Part shown: positions 12,078 to 24,000 of the stretch, in pieces | Layout of the letters: each line of letters opens with the position of its first letter | Position numbering within the stretch: position 1 is the first letter of the stretch | Source of the DNA: Luidia sarsii | Taxonomy: Eukaryota > Echinodermata > Asteroidea > Paxillosida > Luidiidae | Direction of reading: 5' to 3' | Length of the DNA: 64,000 bases | Assembly: GCA_949987565.1 (NCBI GenBank) | Contig: OX465115.1 | Coordinates: 15,809,242-15,873,241, forward strand | Position numbers and translations under genes: made by a program | The notes under the pieces: generated by a model | The model's input: only the letters and a program-made list of their open reading frames with translations | The model's database searches: none | What the model was told of the DNA's origin: nothing

Positions 12078-15000
12078 TTACTTCCTGAGTGAGCGCTTGG
12101 TGACTGGACTGATACCCATGGAGGATGAGCGGTCATGTGACCGAGGTGACGACTTGATCTTGTGATCTGCAGATTGACAGACGACATACCAACAAATAGA
12201 CGGATATGTAGTGAAAATCCAATCAATGGACAATCAATGGTCCATAGCATCTCACCAGATAACTTATAAAAAGTGATGGTAAAAATAAAGGTAATTTTTT
12301 TTTTTTTTTTTATGTAAGGAGGAATTTATGAGTGATATACAAAAATGTTGCAAACTGCTAACTAACTAAAATTACCAAAATGCAAATCTCAAAATTTAGT
12401 GGGCCTGACGTTTCGATCCTAGCAGGACCTTTCTCAAAGGCAGAGTGGAATTTATGAGTGAGATTTATGAGCCAGAGTGGGTTTGGGGTTAAGGGCTTTG
12501 GGTGGTTTAGAAGGGGAAGGTAAGGGAAGGGACTGACCCACCTTTTGAGGGGGCTGGGGTGGAGGTTGCTGGAGCGCTGAGTCGTACCGGTGATGAGCTT
12601 CTGGTGCTACGGTGCTTGCTACCCAGGGAGGAGGAGGAGTGAGCCGGGCCAAAGGTGGAACCATAGCTCATGGACTTGTCCAACTTACGTGTCTCATGTT
12701 CCAGTAGCACAGGATCCAATGTTGGGTCCCTGGCCACTGTGTTCAAGGAGTCACCTTTTTTCATGTAAGAAATAAAAACATTCAAATTACTGGCAATAAA
12801 AAATAAAAATAAATAAATGTATACTGCTCATATGCAGCATTTAATGGTTATGCTTCTGACTGGCATGAATGGTGCCCCCATTCTGGCAAAGAATTGGAAA
12901 GGCTAAAGGCTGATATCTAAGGGCTGGATGGCTAAGTTGGTAAGAGTGCTTTTATGCAAAACCAGAGGTCTCGGGTCCAGTCAAAGTTTCATTGAGAAGG
13001 AAAATACAACATAAACATTTTCAAGCATATAAAAAACTCACAGAACATTGAAAAAAAGTTAATAACAATATTAATTCTCAAGAGACCAAAATTAACAGCA
13101 CCCCTGTCAGATTGCCAAAATGCAAACCAAATCACAATCAAGCGATTCTTCAAAATGCAGATTTTTATGGTCTTTTTTTTGGAAATGGTTAAGAAAAATT
13201 GACTTGACCAGGATTCAAACCCCAGACCACAAGATATCAGTATTCTGACCAAAGCACCAGCCCCAGCCATGTCCAAAAGGGAAAAGAAAGGAGCTAGACT
13301 AGCCACCTAGTCCCTCTGCTTGTTTACTCACTCAGCATGTTCCTGAGGTCCTGGATCTCATCCGATGTCTTGCTGCTCTTGGTCAAGTACTGCTGACGTT
13401 TCCTCTGCTCCATGTTCAGCTGATCCCTCAGGGTGTTGTTCTGCAAGCAAGGAAGGAAGGAAGGGACTTCAGTAAGATCAAGGTGAGAATGACATCATTG
13501 GCTTCAATTGCAAAAGAAGAAGCTGCATCCACTTTGCATGATCTCCCAGCTGCTGTAGCCAGGTTTACAACAACTGGTTGTTTGCATCTGAATGAAAGTG
13601 GGGATGTGATCCTGATAGATATGTAGCAGTTAATGTTCTTGAAAAGTCTAAAATTTAGTGGGCCTGACGTTTCGATCCTAGCAGGACCTTTCTCAAAGGC
13701 AGAGTGACAAGGACAAAACAGATACATGTACACGAAGGCAGGGGGGAGAGAGAAAAGTGTAACATGGTGTCACCGCAAACCTTTCACTTTCCCCTAACTA
13801 GCTGACTAATGAGTCAGACAAACTGGATTGTCCAGAACTTGACCTACGAGGCCTTTGTCTCTCCTTGGACCCACCTGGTCTTCCAGGGCTTTGACCCTCT
13901 GTCGGTGAGCTCTCTCACGGGCCTCCAACGTCCTCTCTGACTGGAGCTGAGATGTCCGCAGTCGCTCCGTCTCCATGTCCGTCTCCTGCCGATGGCGTGT
14001 GGTCAACTCAATCAGCCTGCGAGTAAAAACGCCGGAGGATCAAGACTTTGAGAAAGGTCCGGCTAGGATCCAACCTTCAGCTCTCCTATTTGTTAGAATC
14101 CATCAAGACTTGTTCTGGTCATTGCTGATTGTCAAGCCGGACAGCAAATGAGTTCAGTTCATCAATCGTTTCAGCCATGAAAACTTTGAGAAATGTCTTT
14201 ATCTTGAGAAAGGTCTTAACTTTGAGAAAGGTGTAACTTTGAGAAAGGTGTAACTTTGAGAAAGGTGTAACTTTGAGAAAGGTGTAACTTTGAGAAAGGT
14301 GTAACTTTGAGAAAGGTCTTAACTTTGAGAAAGGTGTGAGTTTGAGTAAGGTGTAACTTTGAGTAAGGTGTAACTTTGAGAAAGGTCTTAACTTTGAGAA
14401 AGGTGTAACTTTGAGAAAGGTGTAACTTTGAGAAAGGTCCTAACTTTGAGAAAGGTGTGACTTTGAGAAAGGTGTAACTTTGAGAAAGGCGTAACTTTGG
14501 GAAAGGGCTATCTTTGAGAAAGGTCCTGCTAGTATCAAAATGCCAGTCCCTCTATTTCAAAACCCCCAAACTTGTCAGGGAGAGCCTAGAAGACGTCCCT
14601 CCCTCTTACCTCTGGGCGTGTTGCTGCTCAGTTTCAGCCAGTGTCTCCTGCAGGATTTGCACCTGACGTTGCATCTCCGTGTTCTCCTGCTCGTAGGCGC
14701 TCAGCGATGAGTCTAGCGCCCCCTTCTCAGAGGAGACGCGCATGGCCACTTCATCAATGCGTATCTTCTCCCTCTCCACCTTCACAGCGAGAAGCAGAAC
14801 ATTTCACCGTCACGTCTCATCCTTACATCGTAAGACGATGACCAGCGCACTAACACTACATGACCCTTCACGGCAGCAACGGATTAACCATTGTATATTG
14901 CGCTGCGATGGATTGGAAAGCTTTACAGGGGCACCATTCACATAAATCACACATTTAATTTTTTTTTTTAGAGCGTCGTGTCCAAGTCTTCAGGTGGCTG

Positions 15001-18000
15001 TTCTCCTTGGCATAGTACACGCAAGATATGGAGTACATTCTTTTGAAAATTTAGAGAAAGGATGACTACTACAAAGGGTTGGCCAGCTGGCGTTCTTGAA
15101 GTATATACACCCAAGGTATGGCCATCAGTTTCAGGCATTAGGTAGAGAGAGGGCAGCAAACAGAAAAAGGTGGGAAGCGCAAATGTGAGAGCAACTAACC
15201 TTGTCCAGGGTCTTCTTCAGGGCATTCTTGTCCTTCTCTAGTCGTCCCGTACTACGTTCCAGCTCACGCTTCTCAGACTCCAGGTTGCCGTAAGCCTTCT
15301 GCAGCATGGAGATGTGCTCCTGGGACGTCTGCTTCTGTGCCTGTAGGCGCTGCACCTGGCCAAGCACCGTGTCCTCCGACTCCTGGCGTTGCTTCAGGAG
15401 CTGCGGGGAGACAGAGATAGAGAGTCACGGTGAGAGAGATTGTGGTGGAGTGAGAGAGACAGAGATACAGAGTGACAGGGAAAGAGAGAAATAGAGAATA
15501 AGAGAGAGAGAGAGAGTGTCAGGGTGAGAGAGACAGAGATACAGAGTGACAGGGAAAGAGAAAAACAGATAGTCAGAGAGACAGCATTGGAGAGAGAAAG
15601 GGACAGAGACATTACAGAGAGACAGAGAAATTGAGAGAGGGTGAGGGAGACAGTAGAGATGAGAGAAAAGGGGAGAGAAATAGAAAGAGCGAGAGTGAGA
15701 GAGGGAGTGTTGGAGTGAGAGAAGAGAAAAGAAAGAGAGAGAGAGAGAGAAAAAGAGTGAGAGACAATGAGTGAGACAGTGTTGCAGTGAGATAGAAAGT
15801 GAAAGAGTGAGAGAGAATTTTTAGAAGTTAGCAGTGATCATGTAGCTGAATAGCAGTTGAAGTTATCTTGGGCTAGTTGGTAATGTGCTTCCACCGAGAC
15901 CTTTCCAACTGTCATTTTACCGCACGGCCACTACTTGATATGAACTCTGCTGTAGATGGCCAGTAGCTGGCCACCAGAGCCCAAGCAAACAGTGGCCACT
16001 CATCCCTTTCCCGGCCCCCTCTCACCTCCTGTAGGTTCCTGAGCTGTCCCTCCAGCTCCAGACGCCGCAGTTCAGCGTCAGAGGCCTCGCTCTGCAGTGC
16101 CTGCACACGCTCCATCAGCTGGTGGCTCTGACGCTTGGCCTCAGCCCCGGACTGTCGGGCCGTATCCAGACGCTCCTGCAGCACGCGCCGGTCCTGCTCA
16201 CTCTGCGACAGCGCCAGCCGCAACTGCTGCAGCTGCTCCTGCAGTTGGCTGCTCTCCGTGGTGCTGTCGTTCAGCGTCATGGACAGCGACTGGAGCTGTG
16301 TGAGCGAGGAGGATAGACAGACATGCAATGACTTTCAGAGTACAACAGACCCATCCAGTTGTCCTAGCCACAGACAAAAGGGACCAAGAACAAAAGAGCA
16401 GACGAAAGCGCAGACAATTAAAAAATAAGTGGAAGGTTTGTAGTGACACCATTAGCATAATGTGACGGTGATACCATGTAGCATGACACCAAAGCTTCTC
16501 TTTAAAGAAGGAGTGTGGCTCTGAAAAGAGCCACACTCCTTCTTGAAAGAGAAGCGCTACATGGTGTCACCGTAAACCTTCCACTAAGTATCTCCACCAT
16601 GCAAACCTTCAAGTCTTATCTAGTTAAAGAATAGACAAGTATGCAATCAGGATCTATGCAAACCAAACAAGGTGAAAAGACTAGTTGACTATTTGGGAAG
16701 GCCATCATCTGAGGGCTGGATAGCTGAGAGGTCTCTTACCTTTCCCTTGAGGTCTCCCTCTTCCTCTTCACTCTTGGCCAGGGCGTTGGACATCCTGTCC
16801 ACCGTCAGCTGTAGGGAGCTGTTCTTACTCTCCAAGGACTGCATCTGCCTCATCAGGCTATCGATGCGCTCCTGACAAACCTGCAAGGAGGAAGGGAGGG
16901 AGGCAAGATTAGTTTGTGTTCTCATCTCACTGTTTATCAAACTAAATTGTGGATTGCCTGTGCAGCATACCTGGTCTTTAATGAATTTGGTTTTCATTTC
17001 TGACTTTGGCTAGAGCTTTAGTTTTGGCTTTGCTTGAGCAATGGCTTTTGGCTCTGGGTATGGTTGTGGCTATCTCTGTGACTTTGGCCAGGGCTATGGC
17101 TATAGCTACGGCGTTGTCTATGACTGGTTATGCATAGGGCTATTGATAATTGACTTGGTAAGTGAGTGACAACGACGATGTCCAAGTCATCAAAGCATAC
17201 CTGGTTCTCGGTGACGCGGTCGTTCATGGATAGCTGGAGCCGCTGAAGGTCGCCCTCTAGTGCCCGGCGTCGCAGCTCCAGCTGGGTGGCCCGGTTCTCA
17301 GCTCCTTCCAGCGTCTCGCGTAGCTGGCGTTTGTCGGCTTCCAGGCGCTGCTCATTCTGCTTCATCTTGGCTAGCTTGTCCTGGCACGCACGCTTCTCAT
17401 TCTCTGCAGACTGCAGGGACCTCTCCAGGGTGTGGAACTTCTCCTGCATACCTGGCAAGGGCCGAGGGGTGTGAAGACACAAAGATGCTCAAGGAGTTTC
17501 TTCATTTGCTTTTGCTTTGACACACACAGTGCTCCTTACCTCACTAAATAAGATCATTGGGTTGCCGTGAAAAATCCAGTTCGGTGATGCAAACATGTGA
17601 CTTGAGTGACCAAAACCACCAAGACCATCCTCACCCAGGGATGTAAGTGACTGACATTTCCTGAAAATTAGCGAAGGCCAATAAATTTTGGGACTGCAAA
17701 TGAGCGCTGACGCGACCGAGAGATGCCATTGTGAGATACATGGCAGGGGTGCAGGTGCCCTTCAGTTTATATGGTTTTAACAGATACAATTTAGCAGTTC
17801 GAGATACCAGTTTGAAATAAGAAAAAAAGAAAGAAAAAAAATCGAAAAAACCCCACAAATTTCTGGAAATCTTAAATTTTTTGCAAGTTTTACATTCCTG
17901 CTCACCTTTACGTTCTCGTTCATGTCTGCGAATGGCCTCTTCCTGCAGCACGAGGGCGCTGTTTACTTCCACACCTAGTCATCACTAACCATCCCCTATT

Positions 18001-21000
18001 CATCCCGTCCCCATGTTACCTGTGATCCATCCCTTCCCTAGTCCCATAGATCCATCCTCACCTTTACGTTCTCGTTCATGTCTGCGTATGGTTTCTTCCT
18101 GCAGCATGAGAGCTGTCTGTGCGCTGCTGAGTCTGCCGTCAGCGCCACGCTTGCCTTCCTCCATCTCACCAAGAGACTTCTGCAGCTGCTGCAGGCGCTG
18201 TGCGATGCGACTGCGGTCCTCATCCACCTCCGCCATCTCCTGCCGCAGTGTCTTGATCTTGGCATTGGCCTCGTCCTGAGGCACAGGGCAAGGGAGGGGG
18301 GGCAATTTTAAAGAAAGCCATGCGACATATTCTCTACAATTCACCTTGGAGTTTATAGTATAGATAAGAAAATTCACCCAGGGTAATGTATTTTTTTCCC
18401 CGAAAATTGGCGATTGACTATGTGACCGTATTTTGCTATCTGTTTAAAATTGAGTGATATACAAAAATGTTGCAAACTGCTTACTGACTAAAATTACCAA
18501 AATGCAAATCTCAAAATTTAGTGGGCCTGACGTTTCAATCCTAGAAGGACCTTTCTCAAAGGCAGAGTGACAAGGACAAAAAAAAATGTTTAAAATTGAC
18601 ACGAAAGAAAGCCACTTCAAAATGTTGAAAAACAAAAATTTGCAGGCCGGTAAATATTGAAGACTGGTTGCTTGATCCACCTGATATTGGAACGCCAAGT
18701 CTGACAAGCAACCCACAATAATAAATGACCAGTTCCCAAAAAATATGGTGGACCGGTGAGAATCTGAGTCAGTTGCCCCGGTGAATCAGGTGGAACCCAG
18801 CTAGGGTCTTGAGGGTCTTCCCTCACCTTCTTCCTGTCTGTCTCCTTGAGTTGCTGGGAGAAGTCTCGCAGGGCGATACGGACGGTCTCAGGGTCTATGT
18901 CAGCCACTAGCTGTTCCAGACGTGAGGGGGACATGCTACGCTCAGGGCTATGGGAGCGATCCAGGGAGGAGCCTGTACGTGGGATGGGGCTCCCTCTACC
19001 GTCCGTGGTGGTGGTGAAGGTATTGTCAAAGCCTGTTAGCAAGCAGAGGGGAATACCATTGCAATCAGAAACGTCTAGGATTCATAGTTGAAAAGAACGT
19101 GTTCAAAACGTCTGGCTGACTACAGTGGAACGTCGCTATAATGATCATCCCGGGATCCATGAAAATTGTTCGGTATAGCGGTCGTTCGTTATAGCAGTTG
19201 TTACCGCAGATTTTGTACACAAAAAATGTTCGTTATAGCCGAATGTTTGGTATATCAGCGTTTGTTATAGCAACGTTCCATTGTATCAAAATTACACTAA
19301 TCTCGAAACAAACAAGCAAAGGATAAACAGACTGGGATCTTTTGAACAAAAGTAAGCAGTAAAACCTGGCTACAGCAGTTTGGGATCACAAAAAGTGGAA
19401 GCAGCAACATGGAAAGAGTGAAGCTTCTTAAACTTGATTTTCAAACAGAGCACGGAACAGGGAGAAATGGACTAGGGCATTGCCGCACATGGACCACAAA
19501 AGCCTTAACTTGGCAAGACTGAAAGCTTCACAGACATGCATCATATGGCAGAAATAAACTCAGCCAAGAGTCTGCAGACAAAGCAAGCACATTGGGATGG
19601 AAGCGATCGTTGCTTGAACCTACCGGCTGTCAGCCTGAAGGTGACTTGATTTTGTAAGCATGTGCAAATGAGGATTGTGGACAATCAATTACAATGAATG
19701 AAATGCATTTGTGTTATCAGCTGAACTAATCTAAAGAAAACAGCACAATTCACTGCAAAGCCTTTCCGATAATTAGCAGATGTCAATCAGCAGATGTGTA
19801 GTCTAACTGATGGCTACTAACAGCGTGCAGACAACCAGTTGTGAAAGTTGTGATTTTTTTCAAGGTTTGGGAAAATATTCACACTTCCAGGAAGAATTTT
19901 GGAATTTTTTTTCACACGTTAGGAAAATGGGAAAATATATGAGTGCTGCATGTTTGGCTTTAGCAGGACCTTTCTCAAAGGATGAGTTTATTCAGAGAAA
20001 GGTTCTGCTAGGAATGAAATGCCAGATCGTCTCAGTTATTGCCTTTTGGTCATTCAATCAGTAAGCATTTTTGTAATTCTTTGAGAAAATGCAAAGAGAT
20101 TTGGAGGATCAGGATTCTGTTTGATTTTTACTTCCAAATCACAGAGTACTGTCATCAGATATGGTTGGGGCTGGTTTACCTTTGCCTGGGGATCGAGTGC
20201 GTCTGCTTCGTGCAGGGCTAGGGCTGCGAGCACGCAGGGTGGAGCCAGGACTGCCTGAGGGGACAGCCCCGGTCCCAATGCCCAGCGTACGTCGAAGGGC
20301 TGAGTGAAGACTGCCTAGCTTGAACTCCACGTCACGCTTGGCACCTGTATAGACAACCACAAAAATGGGTTAGAGGGAGAGGGAGAGGGAGAGAGAGAGG
20401 GGGATAGGGGGAGAGGGAGAAGGAGAGGGAGAGGCAGAGGGAGAGAGGTGGGAGAGGGAGAGGGTCTTCCACTCACCTTCCACCTGGGCTAGCTGTGCCT
20501 CCAGTCCGTCCACTCGTCCCTCAGCAGCACTCAGCTTCAGCCTGAGCTCATTGGCCCCATCAGAGGCCTCAGCCAGGCCGGTCTCAGTGGCGGCCAGTCG
20601 GTCCGCCAGACGTCGCTGGCCGACCCTGGCCTCTTCCAAGGCCATGGCGTGGTCCTTGGAGCGCAGACGCTGGTCCTCCTCTAGCTCCGCCAGACGACGC
20701 TGGTGGCTGATCACCTCACGGCGCGCTGCCTCCCGACCGGCCTCCGTCTCGGCCACCTTCTGCTTCAGGCCGTGCAGGTCCCGACGGCCGGCCTCATCCC
20801 GGGCATCGGCCGCCAATAGCCGGGCCGCCTTCTCCTCCGCCTCCTGGATACGCTTGGCTCGCTCCGTCTCCAGAGTCTTGATCTGAGGTGGGAGGGAGGA
20901 GGGTGATATTGCAAGACAGTAGGAACAATCCCTCACACCAATTCTGATCTATCGAGCATCAAGTTATTACTGCTCCTACTCATTCGAGGCGCATCTAAGC

Positions 21001-24000
21001 AATGCGTAATGCAAAGAGGAGAGGAGTGTGTGCGGACTGTCTCTCACCTGTCTGCGAAGTTCCTGTAATTCCCGTCTGGCCTCTAGGCGTGACTTCTCCA
21101 CCTCCCTCAGGCTGGACCTGAGCTCCCCTGCTTCCTTCTGGATGGCTGCCTTGGCTTCCTCCAACACTGCCAAGGCAAGAAGAGCTGACATCAATATGCA
21201 TCTCTAAACTATCTGGTAGACTAGAACAATCTATCCATCCTCTTGTACAACCCTTGTGGCTGTATCACTCCAGGCGATTAAGGAACTGAAAGGCAACCGT
21301 CTATGGATAACTTGGCTTCCTCCAACACTGTCAAGGAAGGAATAGCAGACATCAATCTACCAAAAGAAAACTGTGAAACTGGAAGTCTGAAAAGGTATCC
21401 CTTCTTCTCCAAAAACAGACCTTGTGGCTGTATCACTCCAGGCAATCTAGGAACCAGGAATCAATTTCATATTGCTGCTGAAAATCAAGTGAAAAGCCTT
21501 CCCCATGTAAACAAGATTACAAAGCAAATCACAAAGCGACGTCAACTGCCTGTGACTTGTGTTCCATTATTCTTTACTCAGCAAGAAACCAAAGAATTTT
21601 GGGTTGGCAAAGTCTTGCGAATCATGTCATTTTATGCTTCAGTAAATTTTGGTGCTAATGCAGCTTCAAGATACTGGTTCCTGATTAGTCTTGAAGTGCT
21701 ATTCATAAGGTGTTCTTCACTATCTACTGGGCAGGCTACTTACCAGCGTTGCGTTGGATCCTGTCTTCCAGGTTGCGGCCAAGGCTGGTCTTCTCAGCCT
21801 CCGCCTTCTTGACCTTGTCCCGGAGCTCTTCGCTGACCTTGCTGACAGAGTCCTTCTCTCGCACCTCGTCGTTCCACTGGCGCTTCAGGTCTTGGTTGTC
21901 CTTGCGCATCACTTCCTTGGCTTCATCCCCTGGCAAGGAGGAATTGATTGAGATGAGTGAATCAGGGATGTAAGTGACCGACATTCAAGTCATTTCCTGA
22001 ACATCACTGAAGGCCAATTAATTGTGCAACTGTGAGTGAGCACTTACGTGACTGAGAGACACGGCAGGGGTGCAGGCACCCTTCAGTTTTTAGGGTTTTA
22101 ACAGATAAAAATGAGCAGTTTGCGATACACGTTTAAAAAAAAAAAAAAAAAAAAAAAATGGAAGGCTGTGCACACGGAGCAAGAATCAGGACTGAAGGGA
22201 TCGTTCTTGGTGTTTTTTTGTTTACCTTCTCGGATCTTGCGGTGGGCCTCAATCAGGTCTCGCCGCACACCATCACGGCTCTCCTCCACCATCTTGAGTT
22301 GCGTCTTGAGTTCGTTGACCTCCCTGGCCAGGGCTTCCTTGGCCTTTTGCAGGTCCTTGATGTTAGAGGTCAGCTCACGCACCTGTCTCTCATGCACCTC
22401 CCTGTACATGGAGAAGGGGAATGACAGGGCTAACTTACTGAGAATAATTCAATGAGGGTTGGCCCTGCTTGACGTAATGAGCACTGAATGCTCAGTGCTT
22501 TGCTCGGTGCCTGATGAAAACATTTCAGGCAGCTTGAGTGGGATTCAAACCAGTGACTCGTTCTTTCTTGTGCAAACGTCTAAATAATTTCTGCTTTCAA
22601 GTGCAGATGTAAAAATAATTCACTGCGTTCTTGATGTACACTTCCAATTAAAGATTGGGGTAGTTAACCCTGTGCAATGAGTAATTCATTACAAATGGCA
22701 ATACAAGAAGTAAGCTGGGAGATGAACGTTAGACAAGTAACCCTTGCTTTATCACTGAGTACTTTCTTAAAGGGGATTATCTGTCTCCTTGGTGCAGGCT
22801 TGACCCCATTTGAAATGGGGTCAAGGTGATAACTCAATGCACATAGTGAATCAATGCAAGTAGCATATAGGTATTCAGCCAAAAGATGAACTACAGATGA
22901 GTGACCTTTGGTGAAAGGTGACCGTCCATAGTCTTGAATGGCTACAGGCGTGCTGCAAGTAGGCTGAGCATGAGTGGTACTTACGTAGCTTCTTCAAAGA
23001 TGCCCCTCAGGTCTTTAGACTCAGTGATGGAGGCATTCAGGGCATCCTGTGGATAAAGAAGACACCAAGGTAAGACTTGAAGGTTTGCATGGTGGAAATA
23101 TCAAGCGGAAGGTGTGCGGTGACACCATGTAACACTTCTCTTTCTAGAAGGAGTGTGGCTGTGAAAAGCGCCGGAAACTCAATGTTTTAGGCAGTGACTC
23201 TCCACGCCCCAGCGCTTTCATAGGCATATAAACACTGGGACGTGCCCTGCCATGCTTGAATGAATTCAGGCCAGCAAACAGATCAAAATTAGACTGGCCG
23301 CTAGTCCCCTGGACGGCCTTAGACTGGCCGCTAGTCCCCTGGACGGCCTTAGACTGGCCGCTAGTCCCCTGGATGGCCTTAGACTGGCCGCTAGTCCCCT
23401 GGATGGCCTTAGACTGGCCGCTAGTCCCCTGGACGGCCTTAGACTGGCCGCTAGTCCCCTGGACGGCCTTAGACTGGCCGCTAGTCCCCTGGATGGCCTT
23501 AGACTGGCCGCTAGTCCCCTGGACAGCCTTAGACTGGCCGCTAGTCCCCTGGACAGCCTTAGACTGGCCGCTATTCCCCTGGACGGCCTTAGACTGGCCG
23601 CCAGTCCCCTGGGACTCACCCTGTCCTGTTCTTGCTTGGTGAAGGCATCTCTCTTCAGTCTGTCCATCTCCATGGAGGCGTTGGCCATCTCTCGCTGAGA
23701 GTTGTTCAGTTTCTCCATCAGCTGGTTCTTCTCTTGCTGGGCCATGGACAGAGCCTGGAGGATCACAAGAACAAACACCATCAGTCAGGCTTACTAGCAT
23801 TACACACTGCTTTTTCGCTTTCAACCAATAGTAACTGTGTATCAGCCACATGACTATTCATGTTTTTCATTTTCAACCAATCATGGCTGTGTATCAGCCA
23901 ATCATGACTATTCATGTTTCCCATTTTCAACCAATCATGGCTGTATATCAGCCAATCATGACTATTCATGTTTCCCATTTTCAACCAATCATGGCTGTGT

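Noticed and set aside
23256..23851. Genes encoding WPLVPWTALD or GQSKAVQGTS repeats
   Set aside because: Frames of the 30-bp minisatellite. Only the exon 23754-23620 in this stretch has rootletin homology.
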